From Liolophura sinensis (taxonomy: Eukaryota > Mollusca > Polyplacophora > Chitonida > Chitonidae): a stretch of DNA of 64,000 bases. A program made the translations under genes and the position numbers. How positions within the stretch are numbered: the first letter of the stretch is position 1; each line of letters opens with the position of its first letter. The stretch spans positions 7,675,504 to 7,739,503 of the forward strand of contig NC_088298.1 in the NCBI RefSeq assembly GCF_032854445.1, written 5' to 3'. Positions 48,290-58,055 of this stretch are shown here, piece after piece. The notes below the pieces were generated by a model, which ran no database searches, was not told the origin of the DNA, and saw only the letters and a program-made list of their open reading frames with translations.

Positions 48290-48420
48290 GGGGCCCGTTT
48301 CACAAAGCGTAAGTCACGTTATGTGCACGTATTTTCCATCGCAACCAATATTGCAGTTATCGCGTCGCTATGGTAGTTACGTGAACGTAGCGATATGTGC
48401 GCTTTGCGAAACGGGGCCCA
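48290..48420. mobile_element. Palindromic MITE with GGGGCCCGTTTC termini
   Basis: The left end GGGGCCCGTTTCACAAAGCG and right end CGCTTTGCGAAACGGGGCCC are near-perfect inverted repeats. The inside is also partly self-complementary (GCGTAAGTCACGTTA against TAGTTACGTGAACGT). Confidence 0.85.
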
Positions 48421-48785
48421 GGTTTTAGGGTAAACTTTGACGACAGATAATCTGGTTAAGTTTCAAACACGCAGTTGATGTTACATTTCCAAATTTAACA
48501 CAGAGATACGTTTGGCACTACATGTAAGTACTTATATAGAAAGATAGAATTGTATGGATGACTTGAATCAGTATTGCTGAATCAGAAACCTGCCTTGTTA
48601 AGCATCATTAATTTGCGTTCTGAATTCTGAATTTATATTCAGAATTATACAGGAGAATGTATTTGCAAATTTATAGAAAATGCTATTTTTTTTATTAAAT
48701 ATGAAAATTTAATGTATCATGTTTTAAAATGCAGGTCAGTTTCGTTGAACTATTGGTGAACTCAGTTGTCTGTCAAATATATGTG

Positions 48786-48788
<3 letters not shown>

Positions 48789-48868
<80 letters not shown>
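48789..48868. repeat. (AT)n microsatellite, about 40 units
   Basis: Uninterrupted alternating AT for about 80 bp. Confidence 0.98.
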
Positions 48869-48870
<2 letters not shown>

Positions 48871-49522
48871 CGCCACGTTTTGGTGAAAACATAAGGCTGC
48901 TCCAAACAATGTGTTGACCAATGCCAGGTTGTGCTAAATCTGAATTTTGATCAGCAAGCAAACCCTTTGTTTTAATGTCAATGTTAATGTTCATGAAAAA
49001 CTTGTCGGTATATCTTTTACTGTGATTTAGTTGAAGGATGAATCATTTCTTGTTAAGTACCAGACTTACAGAATACTAAAGTGCCAGATAGATGTGTACA
49101 TTCGAGTTTTTAGTAACTTGGAATAAACATACATCAAATCGTTAATGTGTGTTTCTGCTTTTTGTAAAGTTCGTCAACAATGAAATGGTTTTGAAGTAAT
49201 GTTCACACTTGGTATCCTTGTGAAAGGCTGGGGAATGTGAAATCCATCACTGTATATTTGTATGTCATTAAAATACCATCATCAATTTTGCAGCGTTTGT
49301 TTCTAAACGCCTGTGCATCTAATAACATGTTTATACGTTGACTTTGTGGATGAATAACATGTTGAAGCGTTAACTAAGTGTTACACACAAGTCAGCGTGT
49401 GTTATCATTTAACACTTAAACATGTTGACACCTTTTAATTTCATGCGTTAGCAAATCAGTCTTGTTTAAATGCATTTAAGTTTTGATTCAGTGTTACAGA
49501 AACGTGTTAATAATGGCGTTAT
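48869..49522. other. No gene seen (first mucin intron)
   Basis: AT-rich, no exon or repeat recognised. Confidence 0.4.
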
Positions 49523-49712
49523 TTTATTTATCTATTTATTTATTTATTTGATGGATGTTTTACGCCGTATTCAAGAATATTTCACATATACGAGGGCGGC
49601 CAGCATTAAGGTTGGAGGACACAGAGCAGAGCCCGGAGGAAATCTATGACCATCCGCAAGTTACTGCCAGACCTTCCTACGTACGACCGGAGAGGAGGCC
49701 AGCATGATCTGG
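49523..49712 (-). mobile_element. SINE family A, 5'-truncated, minus orientation
   Basis: A long reversed tail (TTATTTATCTATTTATTTAT) is followed by the 3' segment and body to AGGAGGCCAGCATGATCTGG. Confidence 0.85.
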
Positions 49713-50035
49713 TGGCTTTATTTTGATAACACTTTATTTTTTGTGACAGCGGGTAATCCATCGTCTTTCGAATCGGCATTATACTTGCCTCAGTTTTTGT
49801 TTTTCCTGGATTATGTAAAAAATAACTAACATTTTAAATTTTGACTATGTGTCGGTAAAGTTGGAATTAAATCATCCCCAAAGAGACTGTGTGCTTAGTT
49901 TCAACGACAAATACTTAGTTGCATAGTTACATACTGACAGCATACAGGTTTTACCAGCTTGATTCCTATTGGGTTTGGTAATGTTCGTCAAAAAATGAAT
50001 GTGTGTTACCTTTGTGAATGTCCTTGTTATGAAAC

Positions 50036-50212
50036 CTGCTTGACTGGTGCTAGTATGATGTGTCCTGCTTGATTGGTGCTAGTATGATGTGTGCTGCTTG
50101 AATGGTGCTAGTATGATGTGTCCTGCTTGATTGGTGCTAGTATGATGTGTGCTGCTTGAATGGTGCTAGTATGATGTGTCCTGCTTGATTGTTGATAGTA
50201 TGATGTGAGCTC
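50036..50212. repeat. 29-bp tandem repeat, six copies in alternating pairs
   Basis: The unit GGTGCTAGTATGATGTGT with CCTGCTTGATT alternates with a version carrying GCTGCTTGAAT, giving a 58-bp double period. It ends about 110 bp before the mucin exon at 50321. Confidence 0.9.
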
Positions 50213-50320
50213 ACTGCGAATGCCACTGAACAGGCAAACGATATGTTGCAGGCTACAAGAACAGTTAATTTTATCGCCGACCTTTCATCAATTTACTTTT
50301 TAAACTGTTGAATGTTTCAG

Positions 50321-50409
50321 TCGAATATGGTTTGAAGTTGACCATTTCCATCAACGTAGTATTCAACGTGAGCAAGAAAAAAGAGTATACCATGGATTTT
50401 GAGAACAAG
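50321..50409 (+). CDS. Membrane mucin exon 2: start of the SEA-like domain
   Basis: Acceptor gaatgtttcag, donor AAG|gtaatg. Its first two bases complete the Val codon begun by the G that ends the mucin exon. The 29 codons that follow read EYGLKLTISINVVFN and YTMDFENK, phase 0 at the end. The alternating hydrophobic pattern at the start fits the first strand of SEA domains, which sit between the mucin region and the membrane in tethered mucins. NVS is a potential N-glycosylation site. Confidence 0.85.
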
Positions 50410-50828
50410 GTAATGTGCCGTTAGCCAGTTGTTATTATAACCCTAATAAATGACAACTGCGGCGAGTTAACAGACCCAATGTTTAGTTAATGTACAGGTC
50501 ATTAAATAACATGACATCAACGTCAGAACTACATTTCACTGAGCAATCCATGAGTCGGCATTCAAACGCTTGTCCAGAGCTTTGCTTACATAGCATCATT
50601 TGCGGATGGCAAATAAATGCTGTTAGCATTTTAATTTTGTGGTATGAAAATCTAATACATTGCATTAAGGATGCAGTTTGTCGTGAAACAGTCCGACACG
50701 CATTTGTAATTTATAATTGGACAGGCTTATCATAATTTCCGATCATATATACATGAATATCGTGTGTCAATATCCCTTTTATTGGTTGTTTTGGATGTTA
50801 TTGTATTTTGACATTAATTAATTGACCT

Positions 50829-51012
50829 TACGTTCAAGTCCGGCTCATGCTGGCTTCCTCTCCGGCCGTTGGTAGGAAAGTCCTTCAGTAACCTGCGGAT
50901 GGTCGTAGGTTTTTCCCGGCTCTGCCCGGATTCCTCCCACCATAATGCTGATCGCCGTCGTGAGTGAAATATTCTTGATTACGGCGTAAAACACCAATAA
51001 TATAAATAAATA
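50829..51012 (+). mobile_element. SINE family A, 5'-truncated
   Basis: ACGTTCAAGTCCGGCTCATG to the 3' end GGCGTAAAACACCAATAATA. In the intron between SEA exons. Confidence 0.85.
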
Positions 51013-51348
51013 GATTGATGTTAATTATGGGACGAGAGAAATTATTATCCACTTAAAATGCGTTACCACCCAGAATTTTCAAACGTCTAAATGCCATTTT
51101 TCTAAAAAAAACCCTTTCTAATTTAATAACAAACGAGATGACATAGTCATTTAAATTAAAATTTGAATAGTATTCTAGACTTGTGATGTCTAACAATTGT
51201 TGCTGTGGGACGTATAACTAATTACTGTGAAGCATTTACATGAACAGTCAGATTAATGATTACACTGTATCAGGTATTGTGGTATCACTCTTTAAGCTGT
51301 TGCCTTTTTAAAAATTAAATTATACTTAGCTCAAGGATTCTGTTTCAG

Positions 51349-51407
51349 CTGACCATCGCTTACCAGAACATCCCTGGGTTCATCAAAGTGACAATACTTC
51401 ATGTAAG
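51349..51407 (+). CDS. Membrane mucin exon 3: middle of the SEA-like domain
   Basis: Acceptor ctgtttcag, donor AAG|gtaaga. It encodes LTIAYQNIPGFIKVTILHV plus two bases of an Arg codon (phase 2). A helix followed by a strand before the cleavage motif is what an SEA domain has at this place. At 59 nt it is the shortest internal exon of the gene, supported by exact phase agreement on both sides. Confidence 0.85.
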
Positions 51408-51423
51408 GTAAGATTTTATCTGA

Positions 51424-51500
51424 GATGGCTCGCTGTCGTATAAGTGAAATATTATTGAGTAGGCCTACGGCGTAAAACAACAACCAAATAAGTAAATATC
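51424..51500 (+). mobile_element. SINE family A 3' fragment
   Basis: GCTGTCGTATAAGTGAAATA to TACGGCGTAAAACAACAACC. It begins only 17 bp after the donor of the 51349-51407 exon. Confidence 0.75.
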
Positions 51501-51734
51501 TGAAATCAGTAAATCCAAGTTTCTGCCAATCAAGGAATTCATTAGTCAAACAAATCCATGGTTCTACAAATCAACTGCCGCTCAGATGAGTCCAATCAGA
51601 TTCCATGCTGTTACTGTTTGTGCAGCCTGCGTAATGACATTTGACGTGGTCGTTTGCGCGATCTAACCTTCACTGTAGACAGCTTTTCTTCCACCAATAT
51701 AGTGTGCTTAACTGTGCGTCACAGGTGGGAAAGT

Positions 51735-51836
51735 ATTTATTTATTTATATATTTGATTGGTGTTGCACGCCGTACTCAAGAATATTTTACTTATACGACG
51801 ACGGCCAGCATTACTGTTGGAGGGAAGATGGGAAAG
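51735..51836 (-). mobile_element. SINE family A 3' fragment, minus orientation
   Basis: Reversed tail, GGTGTTGCACGCCGTACTCA and GACGACGGCCAGCATTACTG. Confidence 0.8.
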
Positions 51837-52011
51837 GTACGTCTGTCAGTAATAAATCTGACAGCCATGCTAGAAGTGAATTTTTTTTACCCCAACAATA
51901 AGCAAGAATGAAATAAACTTAGATCTGGAAGCAACGCTATTGAAGAGGTTGCCTGTAGGAGAAACATGAATGCTAAACTTCAGCTCAATTACATCAAGTG
52001 CTGAAATCGTC

Positions 52012-52250
52012 AATTTGGTAATTTGCGATAATTAATATGCACACAGAACATCAGCGATGCAACATTCCCCTTGTGTCAGTGTGCTTTATATGATTGAAAA
52101 TACTGTACATTTTGTTTAACTGTGATTCTAATACACAATACGCTAAGTCCGGAATTTGGTAATTTACGGTATTTAATATGCACACACCGTATCAACGATG
52201 GAATGTCCCTCTCGTGTTATTTGTGCTCTGCACGTGTGCAAACCCTGAGC
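52012..52250. repeat. 141-bp degenerate duplication
   Basis: AATTTGGTAATTT(G/A)CG recurs at 52012 and 52153, and TTAATATGCACACA follows in both. Confidence 0.65.
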
Positions 52251-53309
52251 TATATACCGGCTATACGTTTTAAGGTATGACTCCAAACACTTTGTTTAAC
52301 ATTGCCTTCCCCGGTATTGAACGCCGGTGCCGACGCTCAGGGTACGACATAAGCTACGCCTGTAAAAAGCTAATAAATGATAAACTTTCAATATTAAATA
52401 CATACTATTACATAGTAATAATTACATAACCTTAACAACTGTATGGCAGTTGTTAGCCAGAGTTATTAGGAAACAGTTGTTTATGCATTTCAAAGGGCAG
52501 GATGAGTCTTTAGATTTGTTGAGCGGAGTCGTGTGGAAACAATAGTGTATTTTTACTGAGGTCGGGCTGAGACGTTTGGGGACCGCTGTAGATGCTTATG
52601 AGCCTGTGCAATGGGGTTCACTAACCTTCTACAAAGGAAACAAATCTTGTAACTGATAAAACAACAGTGCCCTCTGTCTATTTGAATAACAATGACAGCT
52701 TTGATTATTCATGATTACTGGTGTTGGTATTGAAATCAGAGGAATTGTTTTAGAGGACCCCCACTGATCGAGTCGAGAAAGATATAAAATGTTTCCTATT
52801 GTCGGAGCGAGTCGCTTTGAAACAATTGTACATTCTCTCTTGTCTAAGAAATGAGAAGTTTATGAAAATTGATCCAGTGCAGAACCGTTGATAGTCTTGT
52901 ACTGGATGTCACTATCTCGTAGTTTAAGAAGTAACAGGTTCAAATCCAGCTCAAGACCTTTTTCTGTAAGATTGAAACTGTGTAGCGGTAACGGCATTTT
53001 CTTAAATCCTAAGTCTCTGATCTACATATATAACATTAAGAATACTGTATGGAAACTTTTGGCAGTGGTGGATGACGGAAAGCATCCAAATGCTTACTAG
53101 CCAAGTTGACACATGAAGATTTGCATTTTGAAAAGGTATACCTGGCTATCCACCATATGAACTAGTCCTCTCTAAAGCGTAAAACGTCTGTCAATGACTT
53201 GTTAATGAAATAAGTACATAATTTTGCACAGAACTTGTTTAATGACATCAATCGTCTGTACACAGTGATATTTTTATTTATTTAAAATGTTTACGAAATC
53301 ACTATACAG
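52251..53309. other. No exon seen (intron inside the SEA-coding region)
   Basis: Unique AT-rich intron sequence. Some words near 52510 and 52800 (GGAGTCGTGTGGAAACAAT against GAGCGAGTCGCTTTGAAACA) suggest an old duplication. Confidence 0.4.
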
Positions 53310-53500
53310 ACCAGGAAGTGTGATGTGTGATCACGAGGTCAAATTCGACGCCATCAAAGTTCAGAAAGATGGGAACATGGTTGACGTCACCCACATCATC
53401 GAGGATGAGGTGCTGGAGAAAGGATTACCGTATCTCAGGAATGTTACCATTGCTAATGGCACTGTGAATGAAAAAAAGTTCAAGAAATCATTAAAGAGAG
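53310..53500 (+). CDS. Membrane mucin exon 4: end of SEA-like domain with GS cleavage-type site
   Basis: Acceptor ctatacag, donor GAGAG|gtaaat. One base completes an Arg codon, then 63 codons start PGSVMCDHEVKFDA. Gly-Ser followed by hydrophobic residues (G|SVxx, Gly at 53314-53316) is the self-cleavage site of SEA domains, and the next residues fit the last strand. After the domain come a Lys/Glu-rich linker and the glycosylation sequons NVT and NGT. The exon ends in phase 1, matching the next acceptor. Whether this SEA domain cleaves itself cannot be told from sequence; the canonical serine is present. Confidence 0.9.
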
Positions 53501-53622
53501 GTAAATGGGTGAGATAGTGCAAAACAACAGTAACATGTTATCTTGGCGTGTCCCTGTCGCTCACATCTTGATGTAATTAGGCACTAATGGGGAATATTCT
53601 TGTTAAAGATTCAGTTAATCAC

Positions 53623-53877
53623 GGGTCCTCCGTGGTGGGTAGCGTGCAAACGCGGCGCAACGACCCAGGAGCCTATCACCAATTTGGTCCCTGTGAGTTC
53701 AAGTCCAGCTCATGCTGGTTTCCCCTTCAGGCCTACGTGTCAAGGTCTGTCAGCAACCTTCGGATGGTCGTGGGTTTTCCCCGGGCTCTGCCCGGTTTCC
53801 TCCCACCATCATGCTGGCTACCGTCGTATAAGTGAAATATTTTCGAGTATGGCGTATAACTCAAATAAATAAATAAA
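53623..53877 (+). mobile_element. SINE family A, near full length (reference copy)
   Basis: The parts run in order: head GGGTCCTCCGTGGTGGGTAG with a partly lost A-box, GACCCAGGAGCCTATCACCA, B-box GTGAGTTCAAGTCC, body CAGCTCATGCTGGTTTCC, GGTTTCCTCCCACCATCATG, the 3' segment CGTCGTATAAGTGAAATATT, and the tail AAATAAATAAATAAA. The last 40 bp look like a LINE-derived tail. It lies in the intron between the SEA and EGF exons. Confidence 0.9.
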
Positions 53878-53964
53878 ACGAAAAAAGTGGTTCATTTCAA
53901 TAACTATTGGCTTAATTCGCAAATCAAACAAATTCAATTAATTAAATTTTAAAAATAATTTCAG

Positions 53965-54151
53965 CTAGGAGACATGCTATTCTCCACACGTGTAGTGTAG
54001 TGACACTTGACTGCGCTCCTGGTTTCAACTGCAACTCGTCAGACAGTGCAAAACCTGTCTGTCTGTCAGACTGTGAGACGGAAACCGGCCGTGAGAAATG
54101 CGGAAGTCATGGCACATGCACTCTGAGGAGTAACGGGAATATGACATGCGT
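53965..54151 (+). CDS. Membrane mucin exon 5: cysteine-rich EGF-like module
   Basis: Acceptor taatttcag, donor GCGT|gtaagt. The two leading bases complete a codon, then 61 codons. The sequence has CSVVTLDCAPGFNC, then CLSDC, then C-x8-C-x5-C-x9-C (CETETGREKC, CGSHGTC, CTLRSNGNMTC). With the V-C and later Cys of the next exon this gives the six-cysteine EGF spacing with C-x-C, split by an intron between the fourth and fifth cysteines. SEA followed by EGF and a membrane helix is the order seen in several tethered mucins. NSS and NMT are glycosylation sequons. Confidence 0.9.
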
Positions 54152-54170
54152 GTAAGTAGCTCGAGGGTCT

Positions 54171-54534
54171 CAATCACACTGTTCTTGTTGCTGATTTTAT
54201 TCCCTATGCTGTACGTCTTTAACTATATTGTATCCATGCATAAACCAGGATTCTGCTTGTGGACTAAGCATCTCTGGGACCTTGTCCCTTTGCATGGTTT
54301 TAATGTGATTGTATGTCAAATGTGAATTCTAGACCAGTGACGTCTAATAAATTAACATCACTGCATTTTTTAACCTAATTCTGCTAAAGCCATGGTGCAA
54401 GAGGGCATGTAAATTGCTATTATTTATGCATTTACATGAACAGTTAGAAGAAACCCCTGACTGAGGTAAACTGACAAGAGGCTGTATTTCACCAGTTACG
54501 TGTGACCATTTGACAACTATCACACTGTCGTCGA
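54171..54534 (+). repeat. Dispersed repeat family D, longest copy
   Basis: It begins and ends with related sequence (ATCACACTGTTCTTG and ATCACACTGTCGTCG) and matches 14681-14970 over most of its length. It lies in the intron between the EGF and membrane exons, 20 bp after the donor. Confidence 0.7.
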
Positions 54535-54673
54535 TATTTGCGATTTGTAGTACCAACTTTTAACATACAATCGAGTCGAACCTTCAGAACATTTGAATCG
54601 TTTCGGTTTTTATCGCATTCAACAAGTTGTGAGCGAGTCGAAAGAAATAGAGAAAGGTCATATATAGAGAAAT

Positions 54674-54676
<3 letters not shown>

Positions 54677-54706
<30 letters not shown>
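54677..54706. repeat. (AT)n microsatellite, short
   Basis: About 15 AT units. Confidence 0.95.
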
Positions 54707-54708
<2 letters not shown>

Positions 54709-54825
54709 GATTTACACAATAACGAACGTAAATAAATCGCTCAGTGCATGTGTAATTTGCTAAAAAATCGAATTTGCATTACAATTTGAGATAATCGCAG
54801 TTATTTCCCTTTGTTTCCACATCAG

Positions 54826-55017
54826 TTGCACCGAGACTCCGAAGGAAATTTACAGTGGACACGACTGCAGTATTCGGGTGGAGAAATTCCGTTTAGAAAA
54901 GAATAAAATAATCGCCATTGGAGTCGGAGCTGGAGGAGGCGTTCTCCTCGTTTTCATAATTATCATCATTATCCTGATTCGCAAACTACGGAAGCCCAAG
55001 AACAGAAACAGATCCAA
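54826..55017 (+). CDS. Membrane mucin exon 6: end of EGF, transmembrane helix
   Basis: Acceptor ccacatcag, donor TCCAA|gtgagt. It opens C-TETPKEIYSGHD-C, the last two EGF cysteines, then a short charged stalk (SIRVEKFRLEKNK). The membrane helix follows, IIAIGVGAGGGVLL continuing VFIIIIIILI, about 24 residues with closely spaced glycines (GxGxGGG). The basic stop-transfer stretch RKLRKPKNRNRSK places the C-terminus inside the cell. This makes the product a single-pass type I membrane protein. The exon ends in phase 2, which fits the next exon. Confidence 0.92.
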
Positions 55018-55101
55018 GTGAGTAGAGAAACTTTCGGTATGCATTGGCGGTAAAGATTCAAATTTAATTGAACATAGTTTTCTTAAAAAAACACAAGAAT
55101 T

Positions 55102-55285
55102 ACGCCACCAGTTTCCCAGCAAAACGTCACCAGTTTCCCTGCAAAACGTCACCAGTTTCCCAGCAAAACGTCACCAGTTTCCCAGCAAAACGTCACCAGT
55201 TTCCCTGCAAAACGTCACCAGTTTCCCAGCAAAACGTCACCAGTTTCCCAGCAAAACGTCACCAGTTTCCCTGCAAAACGTCACC
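55102..55285. repeat. 22-bp tandem repeat with a 66-bp super-period
   Basis: Eight copies of ACCAGTTTCC(C/A)GCAAAACGTC-like units (22 bp). The variants CCCAGC and CCCTGC follow the order A T A A T A A T, so three-unit blocks were copied together. It starts about 85 bp after the transmembrane exon. Confidence 0.9.
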
Positions 55286-55351
55286 TAGTTAGAAATGAAC
55301 AATAGACTACCGAGCTTTGACTCGAATTATTTTTGGCGGGATAGGTAATTC

Positions 55352-55525
55352 TTTATTTATTTATTTTATTCGTGTTTTACTCCGTACTCTGGAATATTTC
55401 ACTTATACGACGGCGGCCAGTGTTATGGTGGGAGGAAACCGGCCCGATCCCGAGGAAACCCACTATCATCGGCAGGTTATTGGCAGACTTTCCCACGTAT
55501 GGTCGGTGAGGAAACCAGCATGTAA
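55352..55525 (-). mobile_element. SINE family A, 5'-truncated, minus orientation
   Basis: Reversed tail, TACTCTGGAATATTTCACTT, ATACGACGGCGGCCAGTGTT and GGAGGAAACCGG to AGGAAACCAGCATG. Confidence 0.85.
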
Positions 55526-55696
55526 ACCATTGTCGGAAAATATGCATTAAACAGAGTGATGATTAAGAAATACAAAAAATACTTCAAAAATGAATTTTCC
55601 TCCATTTTTCTGGCATACTTTTTCTTCACGTTCATTGAAACCATACCCTTCTTTTTACAGTACCTTTCTGTAGCATTTACAGCTACCATTTCATCT

Positions 55697-55699
<3 letters not shown>

Positions 55700-55789
<90 letters not shown>
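55700..55789. repeat. (AT)n microsatellite, about 45 units
   Basis: Uninterrupted alternating AT for about 90 bp in the intron after the membrane exon. Confidence 0.98.
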
Positions 55790-55792
<3 letters not shown>

Positions 55793-56238
55793 ACCCTCAA
55801 GGAATTATGGGACACCTCGTGTGTCAAATTTCAATGTTTTCCGATGATATATTGAGCTATCACCCATATTATTATTGGGTTCTGAATTTAAGCGGTTTAT
55901 TATTGTTACATTGGATGTTATGCATGGTTTAGCGATTGTTGATCACATATATGCCAGTAATTTATTCACATTCAAATAATGCATAAAGACTCGCGACAAT
56001 ATTGTGTTGTAGGCGTATAATCTCATCGCCGTTTGCTTATCGAAGCGTCTGTGGCCAGATTTGTACACGATTACCAGATTTGTACATGTATTTCCCCTCA
56101 CTTCAGAAGCTCTTATGTTTTACCAAATCTAGCGGGATTTTCTTGCAAAGTCTTGTGTAGACGAACTGGTTTCATGGCTAATCATTTGGTCCGGTTTTAT
56201 GTTGTTTAAATTTCAACGGTTCAATGTATTTTTTTAAG

Positions 56239-56392
56239 GCGTAGAGGATTTGAGGAGGTGGGAAACTTCTCGTCAAGGGAGTTAACCAGCATCCGAGTAT
56301 CAGACCTGGAGTTACGGGACTCAGAGCAGAAGGACACAAACCCTGACAGGACGGCTATCAATGGGAGATATAATGCTGCATGTACTAATAAG
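56239..56392 (+). CDS. Membrane mucin exon 7: cytoplasmic tail
   Basis: Acceptor atttttttaag, donor AATAAG|gtggga. One base completes a Lys codon, then 51 codons: RRGFEEVGNFSSRELTSI, SDLELRDSEQKD, NGRYNAACTNK. The tail is hydrophilic with many Ser, Asp and Glu; SDLELRDSE could be a casein-kinase-type phosphorylation stretch, which is only a guess. Its phases (2 in, 0 out) equal those of the upstream paralog's exon at 895-1051. Confidence 0.85.
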
Positions 56393-56751
56393 GTGGGAAA
56401 CAGGGGAGCTTAGGGTTTGATCTTTTTTATGGTTAATATTACAAAGAGTCCTACTGTATCATGTGGTTTGTGAAAAGGGCTATCTTTATTCACATTAATT
56501 TACCCATCATTTATGTCACCATTTCTCAGAGGCACAAATGGCACGTGTTTCCTTTAGAAAATTGTCAGTTTCACACTTATTAAGTTCTTCAAATGTATCC
56601 GTCGTTTGTGTACTTTAGACAATGTTTTCTGAACCTTTTTCAGATGTCCATTATATATTAAATATGATCAATAGTATACAGTTGCCTAACATATTATTAC
56701 AGGTCACTTTGCAGGATGCAGTAGGACTTCTTTTTACCTTTAGCAATAAAA

Positions 56752-56851
56752 GAGTTCTGCGCATGATCAAAAGGCGCATGCTGTCTAACTGGAACCTATT
56801 TTCTTGCTTTGCAGTCTAACAAGGCAATGATTTAAGGACTGAAATTCATTG
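56752..56851. repeat. 100-bp direct repeat, copy 1
   Basis: GCATGCTGTCTAACTGGAAC and TTTTCTTGCTTTGCAGTCTA; the partner is 57294-57393, about 540 bp downstream, roughly 88% identical by eye. Confidence 0.85.
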
Positions 56852-57293
56852 AACATTCGTTTTGATGCTTGTCCCATCTTATTATTTGAAGAACTACTGT
56901 TTATATATGTATTAAAACATAAAAATTAATACCTAGCATAAAATTGGATGTTATCTTGTTATAATGTATTCACCATGCGGTAAGGGTTATCTGCCATTCA
57001 TTGTTCTTTTTGCTGACAGGGTCCTCTATTAGGGGCAGTTACTATGTTAAATTAAAACAAATCTTACTTTGAAAGCCAGAAATATATAAGGTGTTGTTAG
57101 AAAAGTATTTTAGCTCTAGATCGGGTAGTATTTTAAAGTACTAATTTGCGATTTACACAGTGTAAAGGGCTCTAGTTTCGAAGTTCACTATTTAATTTAT
57201 TAATTCATGTCTTCAAAATAAGAAATGACTTGCAAGAAAATGGTTTTTGAAGTAATTTTACAGCCTGGTTTCCGCCAAGTTTTAACTTCCTGT

Positions 57294-57393
57294 TAGTTCT
57301 GCACATGATCAGAAGGTGCATGCTGTCTAACTGGAGCCTATTTTCTTGCTTCACAGTCTAACAAGGCAATGACTAAAGGACCGAAATTGTTTC
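57294..57393. repeat. 100-bp direct repeat, copy 2
   Basis: GCATGCTGTCTAACTGGAGC and TTTTCTTGCTTCACAGTCTA, partner of 56752-56851. The TGCTTNNCAGTCTAAC motif looks like a splice acceptor, but no phase-compatible exon follows. Confidence 0.85.
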
Positions 57394-57914
57394 AAAATAT
57401 ATGGGTTTGTACCCAAAAATTAGTAAAATCTTTAATGTGGTATGGGAATGCTAATTTGGGAACGGCTGTAAGTTCATGGGACTTACCTAAATTACAATTT
57501 GTTAAACAGCCCGACTCCAAACGAGAAAGAGCACAAATTGTAGATAGTAGATTGTTCTGCAGTAAAGAATCAGTATACAGTGTCAAACGTTCTAGAACAA
57601 AAAAGTTTATTTGAATTTTTGGCTTAAGACGTTTGATAAATATGGACCAATTTAACTAAATCTTAATGTGTGTTTCTTTAGTCTTCTGACATGTTCAGAC
57701 ACAAACGAGCAAGGAAGTGTCTATGGAATTGAAACAAACAAACAACAACAAAAAGATAAAATAAAACACGGTCCGCAAACTAAGCAATGCAGAGAACTCA
57801 GTCCTAGAAGTAAGCATATTAGTCTATAAACGTTTGAAGAAATGTACCTTACATATCGCCATCTTTGTTGATAACCGAATAAGATGATCATTCTATGGTT
57901 ATTTCTCTGTATAG
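57394..57914. other. Intron of the mucin gene, open segment of unknown nature
   Basis: An open stretch at 57369-57614 (QNIWVCTQKLVKSLMWYGNA and following) has protein-like composition, but I cannot relate it to a family and it does not fit the exon phases of the mucin gene. Confidence 0.3.
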
Positions 57915-58055
57915 CCTTATTCCGGTGAGTATGGTGCTACAGTAGACTCGAGATGGAATATGCACACTCCAAGTTCACACAGCTTCGCTGATGACCAAAG
58001 CCTGGACGAGGCAAGATTGGAACAGAACTTGCGCACGCTACAGCCAATAGGAAAG
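57915..58055 (+). CDS. Membrane mucin exon 8: cytoplasmic tail, conserved with paralog
   Basis: Acceptor ctctgtatag, donor GGAAAG|gtgggt. It has 47 codons, phase 0 at both ends: PYSGEYGATVDSRWN, MHTPSSHSFADDQSLDEARL, EQNLRTLQPIGK. It aligns with 3085-3231 of the upstream paralog, most strongly at the end (NLxx(L/I)QP(I/V)G(K/R)). Without splicing, the frame would run on to a stop at 58143-58145. The presence of the same downstream exon in the paralog makes splicing to 59156 much more likely. Confidence 0.88.
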
